Below are positions 1-6,986 of a stretch of DNA of 17,088 nt, piece by piece. The number at the start of each line of letters is the position of its first letter. Within the stretch, counting starts at the first letter, position 1. The notes under the pieces were generated by a model. It saw only the letters and a program-made list of their open reading frames with translations, ran no database searches and was not told the origin of the DNA. The DNA is from Flavipsychrobacter sp. (GTDB taxonomy: Bacteria > Bacteroidota > Bacteroidia > Chitinophagales > Chitinophagaceae). The stretch spans positions 1-17,088 of the forward strand of contig JAJNBR010000070.1 in NCBI GenBank assembly GCA_021156265.1, in the 5' to 3' direction. The translations under genes and the position numbers were made by a program.

Positions 1-67
1 TGTTTTGCAGGCTCAGGTCTCTGTAGCCGCGCTTACTCTTTTTAGTTACTGATAATTTTTTTACCGT

Positions 68-85
68 CGGCCGGGCTCCCGGCCG
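68..85. other. GC-rich hairpin upstream of the oxygenase gene
   Basis: An 8-bp perfect inverted repeat, CGGCCGGG and CCCGGCCG, is separated by only two bases (a 6-bp stem with a GC-closed loop is more realistic). It ends 20 bases before the ATG at 106. No T-run follows it on the plus strand, so it is a poor intrinsic terminator. It could end the transcript of a gene left of the window or lie in the 5' leader of the oxygenase mRNA. The T-run at 56-62 precedes the hairpin rather than following it. Confidence 0.4.
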
Positions 86-105
86 GAACACTTAATAATT
101 CAATT

Positions 106-897
106 ATGCCAGATATACTTGATCAAGATCAGATAAACTCGTTTATACAAGACGGCTTCGTGCGTATTGACAACGCCTTTCCTCAGCATGTAGCCGAAGC
201 AGCCCTCGATATCTTATGGAACGATCTTCCGTGCGACAGGAATGACCCTGCTACATGGACGTCCCCGGTGATCCGGCTGGGTATGTATACACAAAAGCCA
301 TTTACCGATGCCGTAAACTCTCCACGTCTGCATAGCATCTTCAACCAGTTGGTGGGCGAAGGACGATGGCTGCCATGCGGAAGCGTGGGTACATTTCCTG
401 TGCGTTTTCCTGCTATTGAAGCCCCCGGGGACACAGGATGGCATGTAGATGCCGGTTTTCCCGGTAGCGATCCTAACAATTTCTTTGAGTGGAGGGTGAA
501 TGTCAGCTCTAAGGGCAGGGCCTTGCTTATGCTGGTACTTTTCTCCGACGTATCGGAAGCAGATGCTCCAACTGTTATCTCCAAAGGTTCACATTTTGAT
601 GTGGCCAGGCTGCTCTATCCATATGGCGACGAAGGACTATCGTTCATGGAAATTGCAACGAGGCTTGCCAGTCTGCCTAAAAGAGAACAGGTAAACGCAG
701 TAGGTGCCGCAGGTACTATTTATTTGTGTCATCCCTTGTTAGCGCATGCGGCGCAGGCGCACAGGGGAACAACACCCAAATTTATGGCGCAGCCACCCTT
801 GTTGTTGAAAGGAGAGTTCGATATCGCTTCAGAAACAGCAGCTTCACCTGTGGAGCATGCGATCAAGCTTGGTATTGATGGCTTAACTGGGAAGTGA
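106..897 (+). CDS. Phytanoyl-CoA dioxygenase (PhyH) family 2-oxoglutarate/Fe(II) oxygenase
   Basis: This 263-residue cytoplasmic protein has no signal peptide and looks like a PhyH-superfamily oxygenase, which couples decarboxylation of 2-oxoglutarate to oxidation of a small substrate. The Fe(II) triad is visible: H113 and D115 in GWHVDAGF, and the distal histidine in CHPLLAHAAQAH, most likely H214. The N-terminal helix IDQ-type segment (residues 5-25, ending DGFVRIDNAF) is typical of the family. By spacing from H214 (human PhyH has its 2-oxoglutarate-binding Arg 11 residues after the distal His), the co-substrate position is K225, a lysine. The ATG at 106 is the first in frame and the N-terminus aligns with family starts. 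The gene stands alone: a hairpin follows at 926-961 and the next gene lies 615 bases away. The substrate cannot be told from sequence. Confidence 0.85.
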   Translation: MPDILDQDQINSFIQDGFVRIDNAFPQHVAEAALDILWNDLPCDRNDPATWTSPVIRLGMYTQKPFTDAVNSPRLHSIFNQLVGEGRWLPCGSVGTFPVRFPAIEAPGDTGWHVDAGFPGSDPNNFFEWRVNVSSKGRALLMLVLFSDVSEADAPTVISKGSHFDVARLLYPYGDEGLSFMEIATRLASLPKREQVNAVGAAGTIYLCHPLLAHAAQAHRGTTPKFMAQPPLLLKGEFDIASETAASPVEHAIKLGIDGLTGK

Positions 898-925
898 CAT
901 CAAAATAGATTCGACTCAGCTTCAT

Positions 926-961
926 AATAACTGTCCCCGGCCTCTACCCGGGGCAGTTATT
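926..961 (+). terminator. Terminator hairpin after the oxygenase gene
   Basis: AATAACTG plus CCCCGG on the left pair with CCGGGG plus CAGTTATT on the right, giving a 14-bp stem with one bulged T at 934 and a 7-base loop. It begins 28 bases after the stop codon. The U-tail is poor (TTATTCC), so efficiency is uncertain. Confidence 0.65.
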
Positions 962-1001
962 CCTATGTGCAGCGAACAGTTTTATCTATCTCAAGTTAGA
1001 T

Positions 1002-1029
1002 GTTTTATAATCAAAACAACGTATCTTTG
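1002..1029 (+). promoter_or_regulatory. Candidate Bacteroidota promoter (distal) of the 1513 operon
   Basis: TATCTTTG at 1022-1029 matches the -7 element TAnnTTTG exactly. A T-rich GTTTT at 1002-1006 sits about 16-20 bases upstream as a weak -33 element. If used, the transcript would have a leader of roughly 480 bases before the ATG at 1513, or would be a separate RNA. Confidence 0.4.
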
Positions 1030-1441
1030 TAGTGGACGACAACGCGTCTTGCAATGACAGATGCGTATATTTTTAAAACCCTCAAACCATACACAATTAT
1101 ACACAACCCACTATCCGCCCGGCAACAAAACCAAAATGTTCCTCCATCCTAAAATGGCTCTATCGGAAACAAAAACAACAAAATGAAACCGCACCCTAAA
1201 ACCCTGAACCTCCCGCAACTACTGCATTCCAGCCAATTCCTGTCGCGACATTGTCGCACAGAAAACAAATTTCATGACAAAAGGGGCAACAAATGTTATC
1301 AACGTATTTGTGAAATCTCTATTTGGGTGAAGCTGTTCTAAGCACCTGCCAACATTAATTAACCGGGCAGTTTTCGTGCTGGTCAGTGATTGAATGAGTT
1401 ATCATATGCTGAGGTTGATATAAGGCATAGATACTCTGTTG

Positions 1442-1478
1442 TTCAGCTTTTCTTCGGTTTGCTGACGGCTTAATTTTG
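1442..1478 (+). promoter_or_regulatory. Promoter of the small T9SS cargo gene, copied at 3633-3668
   Basis: TAATTTTG at 1471-1478 matches the -7 element TAnnTTTG. Upstream, TTCAGCTTTTCT (1442-1453) supplies a T-rich -33 region. The same 12 bases and ATTTTGT occur at nearly the same spacing (31 versus 30 bases) before the paralogous gene at 3698, which argues that this block is functional. The start codon follows 34 bases after the -7 element. Confidence 0.65.
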
Positions 1479-1512
1479 TCGCAGCAGCCATTGTTAACCT
1501 TAATCACTAATT

Positions 1513-2019
1513 ATGAAACAGAAGCTTTTAACGGGCTTGTTCTGCGTCCTGCCGGTGCTGGCTTTTTCGCAGACAAATACGCCATCCACCCTTAATGCTG
1601 CGGGCGGCACCGGCGCGGTAGCAGCTAATACTTTGGATTGGTCCGTCGGGGAGATGGCTGCCGTGCACACGGCAAGTGGTGCCGGTATTATCATTACGCA
1701 CGGCATCTTGCAACCTGCAGATCTGCCGGTGTCGGTAAACGACCTTGATGATCCCGGCGACAGGATAAAAGTATATCCCAATCCTGCAGAGAACCAACTC
1801 TACCTCGAAACCTCTTTTGAGTATGTAGGAGTAATGAGCTGCATACTGTACGACGCAGCCGGCAAAACCGTTATGGACTTTGCCTATCAGGTAGAACGTG
1901 GCACCGACACGAGAATAATTCCTGTCGACAAGCTGGCTCCGGCAACCTACTTTCTGAAAATGATATATGAAAGCGGCGGACACTCATCCGGCACCGTATT
2001 CACCATCCAAAAACAATGA
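1513..2019 (+). CDS. Small secreted protein with T9SS type A sorting domain (copy 1)
   Basis: This 168-residue protein has a Sec signal peptide (residues 1-19/20, cleavage near AFSQ). A middle segment at 40-68 reads LDWSVGE...THGILQP, a pattern seen in many Bacteroidota exported proteins of unknown role. The C-terminal T9SS sorting domain starts at IKVYPNP (85-91) and runs to the end with CILYDAAGK and LAPATYFLKM as its later strands. Known biology: such domains direct cargo through the T9SS and are usually cleaved on attachment to the surface. Between signal and sorting domain only about 65 residues remain, so it carries no enzyme domain. The fibre-like gene begins 35 bases downstream, suggesting one operon and a surface partnership. 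The gene at 3698 is a paralog. Its specific function is unknown. Confidence 0.85.
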   Translation: MKQKLLTGLFCVLPVLAFSQTNTPSTLNAAGGTGAVAANTLDWSVGEMAAVHTASGAGIIITHGILQPADLPVSVNDLDDPGDRIKVYPNPAENQLYLETSFEYVGVMSCILYDAAGKTVMDFAYQVERGTDTRIIPVDKLAPATYFLKMIYESGGHSSGTVFTIQKQ

Positions 2020-2054
2020 TCAAATAACCTTTCACGCCCATAAAACTTTACGCC

Positions 2055-3429
2055 ATGAAATCAATGTTCAAAGCGATGGCGCTGGCCATTACTATCCTTT
2101 CGCCTTTGCTGTCGTCTGCACAGGCGCCAATGAAATTTAACTACCAGGGTATCGTGCGTGGTGCCGGCGGGGTAGCTGTTGCCGGCAAACCGGTAGGGGT
2201 AAGATTGAGCGTGCTCGACGGTTCGCCTGTGGGCACAGCGCAATACGTGGAAACGCATACAGTAAATACCAACCAGTATGGTTTGTTCAACGTGACGGTA
2301 GGCGGTGGTACACCGGTTACGGGCACAATGAATGATGTAGCCTGGAGCACCGGCGATAAGTACCTTAAAGTAGAATTCGATCCTGCCGGCGGTACTGTAT
2401 ACACAGACCTAGGTGCAACACAGCTGGTGAGTGTGCCCTTTGCGCTGAGAGCAAGGCAGCTCGACACATTACTGCCACTTGTAGATACGCTAAACATTAC
2501 GACCCCTTTCTTGGGGGTTAGCACCCCTCTGCTGGCTATCACCAACATCGGCAATGCCAACGTAGCTGAGTTTTCTATAGATAATGTCAATTCGACTTCT
2601 GCGGCTCTAAGGGCTTATATCAATTCGCAGTATGACAATGGGGGATCGGCTGCAGTGTACGCTGAAGCTGCGGGACCAGGTGGGGACGCCGGGCAGTTTC
2701 GTGCTACCGATCCTTCAGGCCATGCAGATGCGCTTAGCGCTTTTGCCAGTGGCACAGCAGGAAAACGGCATTGCCGTATTTGGATGGACAACAACCGGTA
2801 GTAACGGTCGTGCTGCAATGTTCCGCACAGCTAACTCCACGGGAACACAGCACACCGTTGAAATAGAAAGCAATGGCACTAATAACGCGCTGTTTGTAAA
2901 TCATAGAGGCGCGTCAGGCAATATTGCGGTATTGCAGAGCAACAACGCTAATGTGGCACGAATAGATAAAACCGGTAAAGGATTTTTCAACGGCGGCACC
3001 CAGGCTTTTGGTGCCGACCTTGCCGAGGCATTTGATGTGACAGGTACAACCGATGAGTACGAACCGGGCGATGTATTGGTAATAGCTACCGATGCCGACA
3101 GGACCGTCGAAAGGTCTTCGGCAGCTTATTCTACCCTGGTGGCCGGCGTATATGCAACTAAGCCTGGTGTGCTGCTTGCAGAAGAGTCTATTGACAGCGA
3201 TCTTGCAGGGATGGTGCCCATGGGTGTGGTCGGCGTGATACCTACCAAAGTATGTGATCAGAACGGTGTCATCCGCAGGGGCGACCTGCTGGTTACCTCA
3301 AGTATTTCCGGTCATGCCATGAAAGCTGATCCTGATAAGGTTAAAATGGGCCAGGTAATAGGCAAGGCACTGGAAGAATTTACCGGCAAAGGTTCGGGTA
3401 AGATCCGGGTGCTGGTCAATGTGAAATAG
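2055..3429 (+). pseudogene. Fibre-like secreted surface protein, frame broken by one extra base
   Basis: Two reading frames together encode one protein. The first (2055-2801, 248 codons) has a signal peptide (1-23, SSAQ), then a domain starting FNYQGIVRG that runs to LVSVPFALRA (residues 28-133). This domain is common at the N-terminus of Bacteroidota tail-fibre-like surface proteins. It continues into a low-complexity repeat region. Similarity passes to the +1 frame at the AAAA run 2762-2765: dropping one A gives GNGIAVFGW and a continuous 457-residue protein ending at 3429. The C-terminal domain (from about 3007, AFGADLAEAF, to GDLLVTSSISGHAMKA and GKALEEF) is a conserved beta-rich module found at the end of many bacterial fibre-like proteins. 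The nominal ATG at 2632 is inside the gene and not a real start. A sequencing indel, real mutation or programmed shift are all possible. It follows the T9SS cargo gene by 35 bases. Confidence 0.8.
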
Positions 3430-3442
3430 TTTTATTTATCCC

Positions 3443-3486
3443 GGCGCGGTGCTGCGGCTTGCTGTAGTGTCGCGCCAATTTTTTTC
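3443..3486 (+). terminator. Rho-independent terminator after the fibre-like gene
   Basis: GGCGCG (3443-3448) pairs with CGCGCC (3471-3476). The stem can be prolonged inward by seven or eight mostly G-U and G-C pairs. A run of eight T follows after AA, from 3479 to 3486. It begins 14 bases past the stop codon. Confidence 0.75.
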
Positions 3487-3632
3487 CTTTGCTGGTGTCC
3501 TCACCAACAGCGATATAGGGTTGCCACCGACGAGGTCTTTTCCTGTGCCCTGCCAATCTTTTAAAGCCAAACAGTTTCCTGACTGTGATTGGTTAAATAA
3601 GTTACTTTATTTAATTCGGCATCCAACACTTC

Positions 3633-3668
3633 TTCAGCTTTTCTCACCCTTTTCGCGGCCTGATTTTG
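3633..3668 (+). promoter_or_regulatory. Promoter of the second small T9SS cargo gene
   Basis: TGATTTTG at 3661-3668 matches TAnnTTTG at seven of eight positions and is preceded by TTCAGCTTTTCT (3633-3644), identical to the block upstream of the paralog at 1513. Sequence near the start codon (CTAATCACT before TTATGAAACAGAAG) is also shared between the two genes. Confidence 0.6.
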
Positions 3669-3697
3669 TATGAACTATTACAGCCTAATCACTTTTT

Positions 3698-4201
3698 ATG
3701 AAACAGAAGTTCTTTACAACCCTGCTCTGCCTGGCACCTATGCTGGGCTTTTCGCAAGCCTATACGCAGGCAACCGGTGATATTGTCGCTAACACCGGTA
3801 CCGGCGCTGATGGGTTAATGACACCTGCCCTTACAGTGAGCGGCGATGATATGGTCGTTGCACTCGGCAGTATGCCTCCTGGACATCCCGAAGCGCCGGT
3901 AACGGAAATGGAAAACCTTGAGGAGAAAATAAAGGTGTACCCGAACCCGCTGGGTGAGTGCATTTATGTGGAGGCGGGTTTCGCGGTAGCGGGCACTATG
4001 CAGTGTATACTGTACGATGCATCGGGCAGGCAACTGATGAATATGTCGTTTAGCGCCGAACGCGGCCAGGCCAGGAGGATAATATCTGCCGCCAGGCTGG
4101 CTCCGGGAACCTATTTTCTGCATACCATGTACAATAACGGTGATATTTCATCAGGCACCATCTTTACTATAAACAGGAGTGGAGCTGGTCGTCAACCCTA
4201 G
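3698..4201 (+). CDS. Small secreted protein with T9SS type A sorting domain (copy 2)
   Basis: This 167-residue paralog of the protein at 1513 shares the N-terminal MKQK signal peptide (1-20, GFSQ) and the C-terminal sorting domain (IKVYPNP at 78-84, CILYDASGR, RLAPGTYFLHTMY). The two sorting domains align without large gaps over about 80 residues. The middle (residues 21-75) has lost the SVGE...THGILQP pattern of copy 1 and looks unconstrained; no frame change restores it. It has its own promoter copied from copy 1 but no fibre-like gene behind it. The next gene, 107 bases on, belongs to a different promoter. It may be a decaying duplicate or a shortened surface anchor. The last seven residues (SGAGRQP) extend past the usual end of the sorting domain. 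Confidence 0.8.
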   Translation: MKQKFFTTLLCLAPMLGFSQAYTQATGDIVANTGTGADGLMTPALTVSGDDMVVALGSMPPGHPEAPVTEMENLEEKIKVYPNPLGECIYVEAGFAVAGTMQCILYDASGRQLMNMSFSAERGQARRIISAARLAPGTYFLHTMYNNGDISSGTIFTINRSGAGRQP

Positions 4202-4239
4202 CATTGAACCCTGATGACGGCAATCATTCGCAACACTGA

Positions 4240-4267
4240 CTTTTTTCATGAACCAGCCTTAGTTTTG
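4240..4267 (+). promoter_or_regulatory. Promoter of metal-handling unit one
   Basis: TAGTTTTG at 4260-4267 matches TAnnTTTG exactly. A run of T at 4241-4246 may serve as the -33 region, with shorter than ideal spacing. The next gene starts about 40 bases downstream. A second AT-rich TAATTTTG at 4271-4278 also matches the element and could be an alternative start site. Confidence 0.55.
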
Positions 4268-4308
4268 TGGTAATTTTGATGTCTGAATAGAGGTCATAGC
4301 TACAAATT

Positions 4309-4692
4309 TTGAGACCGTATCTCGTCATATTAATATTCCTGGGTGTGCTTTTGCAGAGTGTCAGTAAAGTGCTGATCGTTGCAGAATATGTTATCAATAA
4401 GGAGTATATCGCCCAAAACATATGCGAGAACAGGGATAAGCCAAAGATGAATTGTAAGGGCAAATGCCACCTCAAAAAACAACTGGCCGAAGATGAAAGC
4501 GGCAAAAAAGGCAACTCACAAAGCCAGCAGGAAAAACAAGACGTAAATCTCTTCTGTCAGTATTTCAACCTTAGAGTCCCACTACTCGTTGTCCCTGTTC
4601 TGAAACAGAAGTTCCTATCAGCAAACGAGTTCTTCATCCTCAATTACATCAAGAACATATTCCACCCGCCATCAGGCAGCTTTTCATTTTAG
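4309..4692 (+). CDS. Small membrane/periplasmic protein with CxxxCH motif next to a TonB receptor
   Basis: This 127-residue protein begins with a hydrophobic segment (residues 4-27) that is a membrane anchor or uncleaved signal. It is followed by AEYVINKEYI, then C39, NRDKPKMNC (C49), KGKC (C53) and H54. The motif NKDKPxxxCxGKCHLxKxL recurs in small uncharacterised Bacteroidota proteins that I recall sitting before TonB receptors. The C-terminal FHPP (118-121) also fits that group. A run of K, Q, S and E at 61-78 is a hydrophilic linker. No ATG is available: an in-frame TAG lies at 4297-4299, so TTG at 4309 (or the ATT just before it) is the likely start. A soft-metal or iron binding role is inferred only from the Cys/His pattern and the neighbours. 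Confidence 0.7.
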   Translation: MRPYLVILIFLGVLLQSVSKVLIVAEYVINKEYIAQNICENRDKPKMNCKGKCHLKKQLAEDESGKKGNSQSQQEKQDVNLFCQYFNLRVPLLVVPVLKQKFLSANEFFILNYIKNIFHPPSGSFSF

Positions 4693-4749
4693 CAGATACC
4701 CGGACCGTGTTAGGTCATGGGCATAAGTGAGCGTGTAAAATCTTAAAAA

Positions 4750-6979
4750 ATGATAAAGCTATTATGGCTGTCGTCAGTACTCATGCTGATGGTGACCAGC
4801 GCTTCCGCACAACAAACTATAAGCGGCAGGGTGGTTGATGCCAATACCAAAGAACTACTTGCCGGCGTTACCGTGCACGGAACAAAAACACGGGCAGTCG
4901 TCTATTCAGATCAATCTGGTAAATTCACAATAAACACCGCGTCTGCGGATGACTCCCTTGTGTTTTCTTATATGGGCTATGCAGCCCTGCAAATGAAGGC
5001 CGGCACCAACGGCTCAATACTTATTCAGCTGAAGCCGGCTGTTTCCGAACTGCAGCGGGTCATCGTAACAGCCTCAAGAGCGCAACGCTCCCGGACGGAT
5101 GAGGCTGTAGCTATAAGTACTATAAGCGCAAAAACCATCCAGGAAACCAACCCGACCCGCTTTGGTGAACTGATGAACAAAGTGCCCGGCGTTGTGATGC
5201 AGGATCTCGGCAACGAGCAGCATGCCATGAGCATCCGCCAGCCTATGACCAAGCGTCCCTACTTCCTTTACCTGGAGGATGGTATTCCGATTGCTCCCGT
5301 GGGCAATTTCAACCACAACCAGCTTATAGAGGTGAATATGCTGGGCGTGCGTTCTATCGAAGTACTGAAAGGTCCGGCATCCTCGTTTTACGGCAGCAAT
5401 GCAGTTGGTGGTGCTGTGAACTTTATAACGCAATCGCCCTCTTTTTCGCCTACTGCCAAAGTGGGGCTACAGGCCAACAATTACGGGTACCAGCGGCTGG
5501 AGTTTTATGCGGGTACATTCGTAACCGATAAGCTGGGCATCAGCGTTGGAGGATATATGGCAAAACAGCGCGGCGGCTGGCAGCAGTTCAGCGATTTCGA
5601 TAAGCTGTCGCTGTCGTTCAAAACAGTGTACAACCTGACCGACAAGTCGAAGCTCACTGGTTATGTGACTACCAACGATCTGAACACACAAACAGGCGGT
5701 AGTATTGATAGTGCGGGGTTTTATACCAAGCAATACCTGAGCAATAACAACTTCTCGTACAGGAAGGTGAATGCTACACGTGCCCGCTTGACTTTGGATA
5801 AAGAGTGGAACAGCAAACACCAATCATCAGCCTCTGTTTACTATGGCAAGAACACCATCGAAGTTGAACTTTCTTAAGTCTGCCGTCTTTGGTGGTGTAT
5901 CGTTCAATTACGCACCAACTAAATATGAGGCCAACTATTTAGCTATTACACGCGACACTGTTACGGGATATTATACTTCGTTTACCGATCGTAATGACTC
6001 ATTGCTGGCTGATTACACTACAGGCCTGTCGAATGCCGGCGCCTGGCTGCAATACGAATTATCGCCACTCCGCAACCTGAAACTGATTGCAGGAGTCCGC
6101 TACGACATGATCAGCTATGATTATCATAACAAACTGACAGGCGCAGCATTTTCGGGAGTGCCGGATACGGTGATCACCAACAGGGCCTTTAGTCCCAAAC
6201 TGGGCGCTATATATAACCTGGGCAACGGTCGAGGCATCTACGCAAATTACAGTCGCGGGCTTTCCGCTCCGCAGGTGTCTGATCTTTTCTTCGGCAAGAA
6301 AGTACCTGATCTGAAACCTGCCTACTTCGATAACTACGAAGTAGGCGGCTGGGCGGCTCTGTATAAAAGAAAGGTGTACCTCGATGTTTCACTTTACCAG
6401 TTGAATGGGTATGATGAGATCGTGAGCTTCACGCTGCCGGATAATTCGACTGAGAACAGGAACGCAGGTAAAACACTACACAGGGGAATTGAGTACAGTG
6501 TCACTTACACACCCATAAATGATATTTCTTTCAGGCTGGGCGGTACTAACGCAGAGCACAAATATGTAGAATATGCTGTGCAGCAAAAGGCCGGTGGCGA
6601 GGTGACTAGCTTTAACGGCAACGACATGCCCGAAGCGCCAAAGTTCATTGCCAATGCAGAGCTGACACTGAAACCACGATTTGTGAAAGGTCTGCGTTTA
6701 GGCTTTGAATGGCAACGGATGTCGCCCTGGTACAAGAACGATGCAAATACTCATTCGTACAACGATGAAACACTGATCTTTAAGGGTGTGTCTATATTGA
6801 ATCTCAGAACAGGCTACAGGTTCAGGCAACTGGAAGGCTACGTAAATGTGCTGAACCTGACAGATGAGTTGTATGCCAACAGTGTGACCCGCGCTGCCAA
6901 TAACAGGGAAGCATATAGCGCAGGTGCGCCGCGTGTATTTACTTTCGGAGTTCTGTATCATTTTGGTCAAAAACGGTAA
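4750..6979 (+). pseudogene. TonB-dependent outer membrane receptor, frame broken with internal deletion
   Basis: Two frames (4750-5877 and 5843-6979) make up one receptor. The N-terminal part has a signal peptide (1-20, SASA/QQ), a carboxypeptidase-D-like domain (about 22-95, GRVVDANTKELLAGVTV) and a plug domain (about 105-228; EVLKGPASSFYGSNAVGGAVNF). Barrel strands follow. Frame one is sensible to GKNTI (ATC at 5857-5859) and hits TAA at 5875. The other frame is sensible from about KLNFLKSAV (5861 on), through YANYSRGLSAPQ and VNLTDELY-type strands, to a terminal FGVLYHFGQKR. The two parts do not simply abut: relatives, as I remember them, have about 40 further residues between these points. 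So a deletion, not a single-base slip, is likely. The lipoprotein gene starts 7 bases after the stop. As sequenced no full receptor can be made. Confidence 0.85.
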
Positions 6980-6986
6980 CTAACTC

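Larger units (their letters stand above)
962..1512 (+). other. Long gene-free region / candidate 5' leader of the T9SS cargo operon
   Basis: No convincing gene lies here. The stretch 1081-1140 has 21 C but only 4 G, and low G continues to about 1240, unlike the flanking genes. TGTCGCGACA at 1241-1250 is a perfect 10-bp palindrome; its half TGTCGC recurs at 1252 and at 1477. A bulged stem is possible: AGCACCTGCC (1341-1350) against GGCAG (1366-1370) and GTGCT (1376-1380), with TTTTC bulged out. Promoter-like elements sit at both ends, near 1022 and 1471. A 52-codon ORF at 1183-1341 is present but unsupported. Confidence 0.5.

Noticed and set aside
1183..1341. 52-codon ORF beginning ATG at 1183
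   Set aside because: It lies in A/C-rich leader sequence, has no recognisable domain or signal, and its codon use is unlike the neighbouring genes. Kept only as part of the leader description.
1500..1983. Minus-strand ORFs of 93 and 151 codons opposite the first cargo gene
   Set aside because: They mirror the reading frame of a clear T9SS cargo protein and show no domain.
2632..2760. ATG at 2632 as the start of a separate gene
   Set aside because: The first 43 residues make no sense as a protein end, while the other frame is fibre-like there. The real join is near 2762.
3449..3673. 74-codon ORF in the gap between the fibre-like gene and the second cargo gene
   Set aside because: It begins inside the terminator stem, runs through the promoter of the next gene, and the protein has no family resemblance.
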